The notes under the pieces were generated by a model that was given only the letters and a program-made list of their open reading frames with translations, was not told the origin of the DNA and did not search any database. A DNA stretch of 8,890 nt from JAHEJX01 sp041605955 (GTDB taxonomy: Bacteria; Actinomycetota; Acidimicrobiia; Spongiisociales; UBA5794). Below, one piece after another: positions 7,139 through 8,890 of this stretch. The stretch spans positions 1-8,890 of the forward strand of contig JBFIXI010000108.1 in NCBI GenBank assembly GCA_041605955.1. The letters are read 5' to 3'. Both the position numbers and the translations under genes were made by a program. Within the stretch, counting starts at the first letter, position 1. Each line of letters begins with the position of its first letter.

Positions 7139-7146
7139 TCGAATCC
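7139..7146. repeat. Target-site duplication, right copy
   Basis: TCGAATCC, exact copy of 5707-5714, directly outside the right inverted repeat. Confidence 0.93.
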
Positions 7147-7147
7147 G

Positions 7148-7160
7148 GCCGAGACTCGGC
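7148..7160 (-). terminator. Short inverted repeat after the TPR lipoprotein gene, weak terminator candidate
   Basis: GCCGAG-A-CTCGGC lies 13 bases beyond the stop of the reverse-strand TPR gene and next to the IS target site. The stem is short and no T-run follows, so this is a weak call. Before the IS arrived, this and the hairpin at 5637-5655 lay within one gap of roughly 140 bases between convergent genes. Confidence 0.25.
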
Positions 7161-7173
7161 GCCTGAGGCCCGC

Positions 7174-8310
7174 TTAGCGCTCTACGAGCTGATCCCTGAG
7201 ACCAGCCGCAAAGTCGACCACCTCAGTGATACCGGAGGCGGTGTCATTGGAGTAGCGACGGATCAACTCGTCGAGAACTACGACGCTCTGTTCGAACTGC
7301 TCTAACTCCTTCAGTGCGCCTGCTTGGAATAGCATGGCTTTCGCGACTTGCACGCGGATCTCGGGCTCCGTGTGCTCCTCAAACTGAGCGACTGTCTGCT
7401 CGGCAGCCTCCAGGGCATCTTCGAACCTGCCGAGATCCCCAAGCACCAGCACGCGATTAACCATCGCCGACACAACGATATGGAGGATTTCGAAATCGCT
7501 GGCGGCTGCAAAGCGATCAATGAGCTCGTTGTAGATGGCGAGCTCGTCTTCGAGCTTCCCAAGATCCTGGCCAAGCACAGCTCCTTGGTTCAACATCGCC
7601 CCCGCGACCTGCTCTAGGATCTCGGTTTCGGAGCGCTCCGCGAATCGATCGATGACCTCAGAATTCGCAGCCAGAGCTTCCGCCGAAGAGCCAAGTCGTC
7701 TGAGGGCAAGGCCGCGGTTGACCATAGCCTTGGCAACTCTCTCCAGCAGCTGTGGTTCCGTGCTCGTCGAGAAGCGGTCGAGTATCTCGTCGTATGCAGC
7801 GATCGCGTCCTCGTCTCTCCCTAGCTCGGCGAGGTCAACGGCTTGGTTGAACATCGCGAGAGCGAACGCAACTGCGACGTCAGCTTCTGGCCGATCCGTG
7901 AACCAGGGGAGCGCCTCCTGGTACGCAGCTATACCGTCCTCGGGTCCGTGCAGAGTTCCGAGCACAAGTGCACGGTCGGCCATCGCAGATGCGACTGCCC
8001 GTATGGTCTGAGGCTCGTCGCTGTATCTGAATTGCGCGATCAGCTCCTCGTAAGTGGCAAGACCCTCGTCGAGATCACCCGACTCCGCAAGCGAGGATGC
8101 TTGCTCATAGAGAGCCCATGCTTCGTCGCTCCGAACGCTGGTGTCCGGCCCTCTTTCCGGCGAAGCGGGCGCCGTACTCGTTGATTCTGAGCCGTCGGTT
8201 GAAGTGGTGCCGCCTCCGCACGCGCTCGACGCCACTGCTGCCAAGATGAGAGCGGCTGCCGCGGCCAGTACCTGGACCATCAAGGGGTGCCGAACGGCAG
8301 GAGATCTCAT
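7174..8310 (-). CDS. Lipoprotein built of 43-residue TPR-like repeats
   Basis: A 378-residue secreted lipoprotein with the start set at the ATG of 8308-8310. That ATG has GGAGG (forward 8317-8321) six bases upstream and gives a clean signal peptide ending in ASSAC, with Cys31 as anchor. An ATG 57 bases further upstream is in frame but would put a charged, Cys-containing stretch ahead of the signal. Residues 32-60 are a Ser/Thr/Gly/Pro linker. From about 64 to the end run helical repeats: one divergent unit, then six starting with AM at 109, 152, 195, 238, 282 and 325, spaced 43, 43, 43, 44 and 43 residues. Each reads roughly AMxNxxxxLxxLGxxEDAxxxYxExIxRF followed by an E/P-rich turn and a second helix. 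This is a lengthened TPR pattern, a protein-protein scaffold outside the membrane. The partner is unknown. The neighbouring lipoprotein pair is convergent, so a shared role is only a guess. Confidence 0.88.
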   Translation of the reverse strand: MRSPAVRHPLMVQVLAAAAALILAAVASSACGGGTTSTDGSESTSTAPASPERGPDTSVRSDEAWALYEQASSLAESGDLDEGLATYEELIAQFRYSDEPQTIRAVASAMADRALVLGTLHGPEDGIAAYQEALPWFTDRPEADVAVAFALAMFNQAVDLAELGRDEDAIAAYDEILDRFSTSTEPQLLERVAKAMVNRGLALRRLGSSAEALAANSEVIDRFAERSETEILEQVAGAMLNQGAVLGQDLGKLEDELAIYNELIDRFAAASDFEILHIVVSAMVNRVLVLGDLGRFEDALEAAEQTVAQFEEHTEPEIRVQVAKAMLFQAGALKELEQFEQSVVVLDELIRRYSNDTASGITEVVDFAAGLRDQLVER

Positions 8311-8750
8311 GGAGAGCCTCCAAGAGGGCTTCTTTCGGAGAGTGAAACACCTGCAGGCACCCTCCACCAGGGTCCGAGTACCCTGACTCTGAGCTACCGT
8401 CGGCCAACTGCTGAGGATCGGGTCAGGCGGGCGGCTCCGGACAAACGACGGCCGGCGGGACCTGATGCTCGGAGGAGCCGCCCAGAATGACGGCCAGCAG
8501 AGCCGTTCGGAGGCCCAGAAGGCGTCCGGGAACCGGCAGGTGGCTCGGACTTGCGCTCACGTGAGGAGCGGTGGCCGGCCGCCAAGATCGCGCGGCCACG
8601 TGCCGCGGTCCGCTGGCCTCCTGGTAGCGAGCACAACAGTGAGGATATGGGTGGTTTCGTGATGTGCTCGTTCGGGTCCGATACTTGGCGATATGGGCGG
8701 TCCGACCACTCGTGTGGGGCGGAGTTCCCTGGCCTGAGCGTTTGATCGGA
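8311..8750. other. Intergenic stretch upstream of the TPR gene
   Basis: No supported gene. It contains the ribosome binding site of the TPR gene, a 6-base-stem hairpin at 8368-8385 (CAGGGT-6-ACCCTG) in that gene's probable leader, and the spaced inverted repeat at 8429-8483. A 12-base near-repeat of GATATGGGYGGT occurs at 8644 and 8690 near the end of the TetR-like gene. I see no clear -35/-10 pair for the TPR gene. Open frames on both strands give Arg/Pro-rich translations typical of unused frames in GC-rich DNA. Confidence 0.5.
8429..8483. repeat. Spaced 10-base perfect inverted repeat
   Basis: GGGCGGCTCC at 8429-8438 and GGAGCCGCCC at 8474-8483, separated by 35 bases. It could be a regulator site or an RNA stem about 120-170 bases upstream of the TPR gene start. 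GC-rich repeats of this length can arise by chance. Confidence 0.35.
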
Positions 8751-8890
8751 TCAGCGTCGCAGGAGGGCCCTGCGGAGGAGGCGGGTCATCGATTCGATGT
8801 AGAGGCCGTCGGTCCAGTCGAGTTCGATTACGAGTTCGCGCCACGTGTCGAAATGGGCGACTGCGTACAGGGTTGCAGCGGCGTCGTCGA
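8751..8890 (-). CDS. C-terminal end of a probable TetR-family transcriptional regulator (partial)
   Basis: A reverse-strand frame enters from the right edge and ends in TGA at 8751-8753, giving 46 visible codons and no start in the window. The segment AVAHFDTWRELVIEL and the closing TRLLRRALLRR are helical and look like the last helices of TetR/AcrR regulators, where a phe-xx-trp-arg helix is common. The N-terminal DNA-binding domain is outside the window, so the family call rests on weak likeness. Codon use is clearly coding (mostly G/C at third positions) and other frames here are poorer. Its target genes cannot be told. Confidence 0.5.
   Translation of the reverse strand, partial: DDAAATLYAVAHFDTWRELVIELDWTDGLYIESMTRLLRRALLRR

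Noticed and set aside
8330..8400. Reverse-strand GGTAGCTCAG resembling a tRNA D-arm start
   Set aside because: No matching GAGC to close the D-arm, no T-loop at the right distance and no acceptor stem.
1..8890. CRISPR array, toxin-antitoxin pair, phage genes or defence system
   Set aside because: No evenly spaced direct repeats with unique spacers, and no proteins with matching motifs were found on either strand.

Overview
The window is GC-rich bacterial DNA with strong G/C preference at third codon positions, GTG and TTG starts and three predicted lipoproteins. It fits a high-GC free-living bacterium such as an Actinomycetota (Acidimicrobiia-like) or Chloroflexota member. No rRNA or tRNA is present to settle this, so the assignment is inference from gene style only.

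Layout. Bases 1-468 hold no gene I can support. A forward gene at 469-1506 encodes a zinc-independent, quinone-oxidoreductase-like dehydrogenase. After about 650 bases without a supported gene, two overlapping forward genes follow (2159-4114 and 4111-5598). Both encode secreted lipoproteins that start with the same module: a lipid-anchor signal peptide and a 98-residue coiled-coil stalk. They then carry unrelated ligand-binding domains. The first has a family 5 (peptide/nickel, DppA/OppA-like) solute-binding domain whose segments are in circularly permuted order. The second has a TPM-like domain followed by a family 3 (amino-acid type) solute-binding domain. An intact ISL3-family insertion sequence (5715-7138) with matching terminal inverted repeats and a perfect 8-base target duplication sits in the gap after this pair. 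On the reverse strand follow a third lipoprotein made of 43-residue TPR-like repeats (7174-8310) and, at the window edge, the C-terminal end of a probable TetR-type regulator (8751-8890).

How the parts fit. The coupled lipoprotein pair looks like a two-component ligand-capture unit held off the membrane on equal-length stalks. No permease or ATPase gene is next to it, so it either borrows a transporter encoded elsewhere or acts as a sensor; this is inference. The TPR lipoprotein converges on the pair and the IS landed between them without breaking either gene. The most notable observations are the permuted binding protein, the shared stalk module, and the TPM-plus-family-3 fusion on that stalk.
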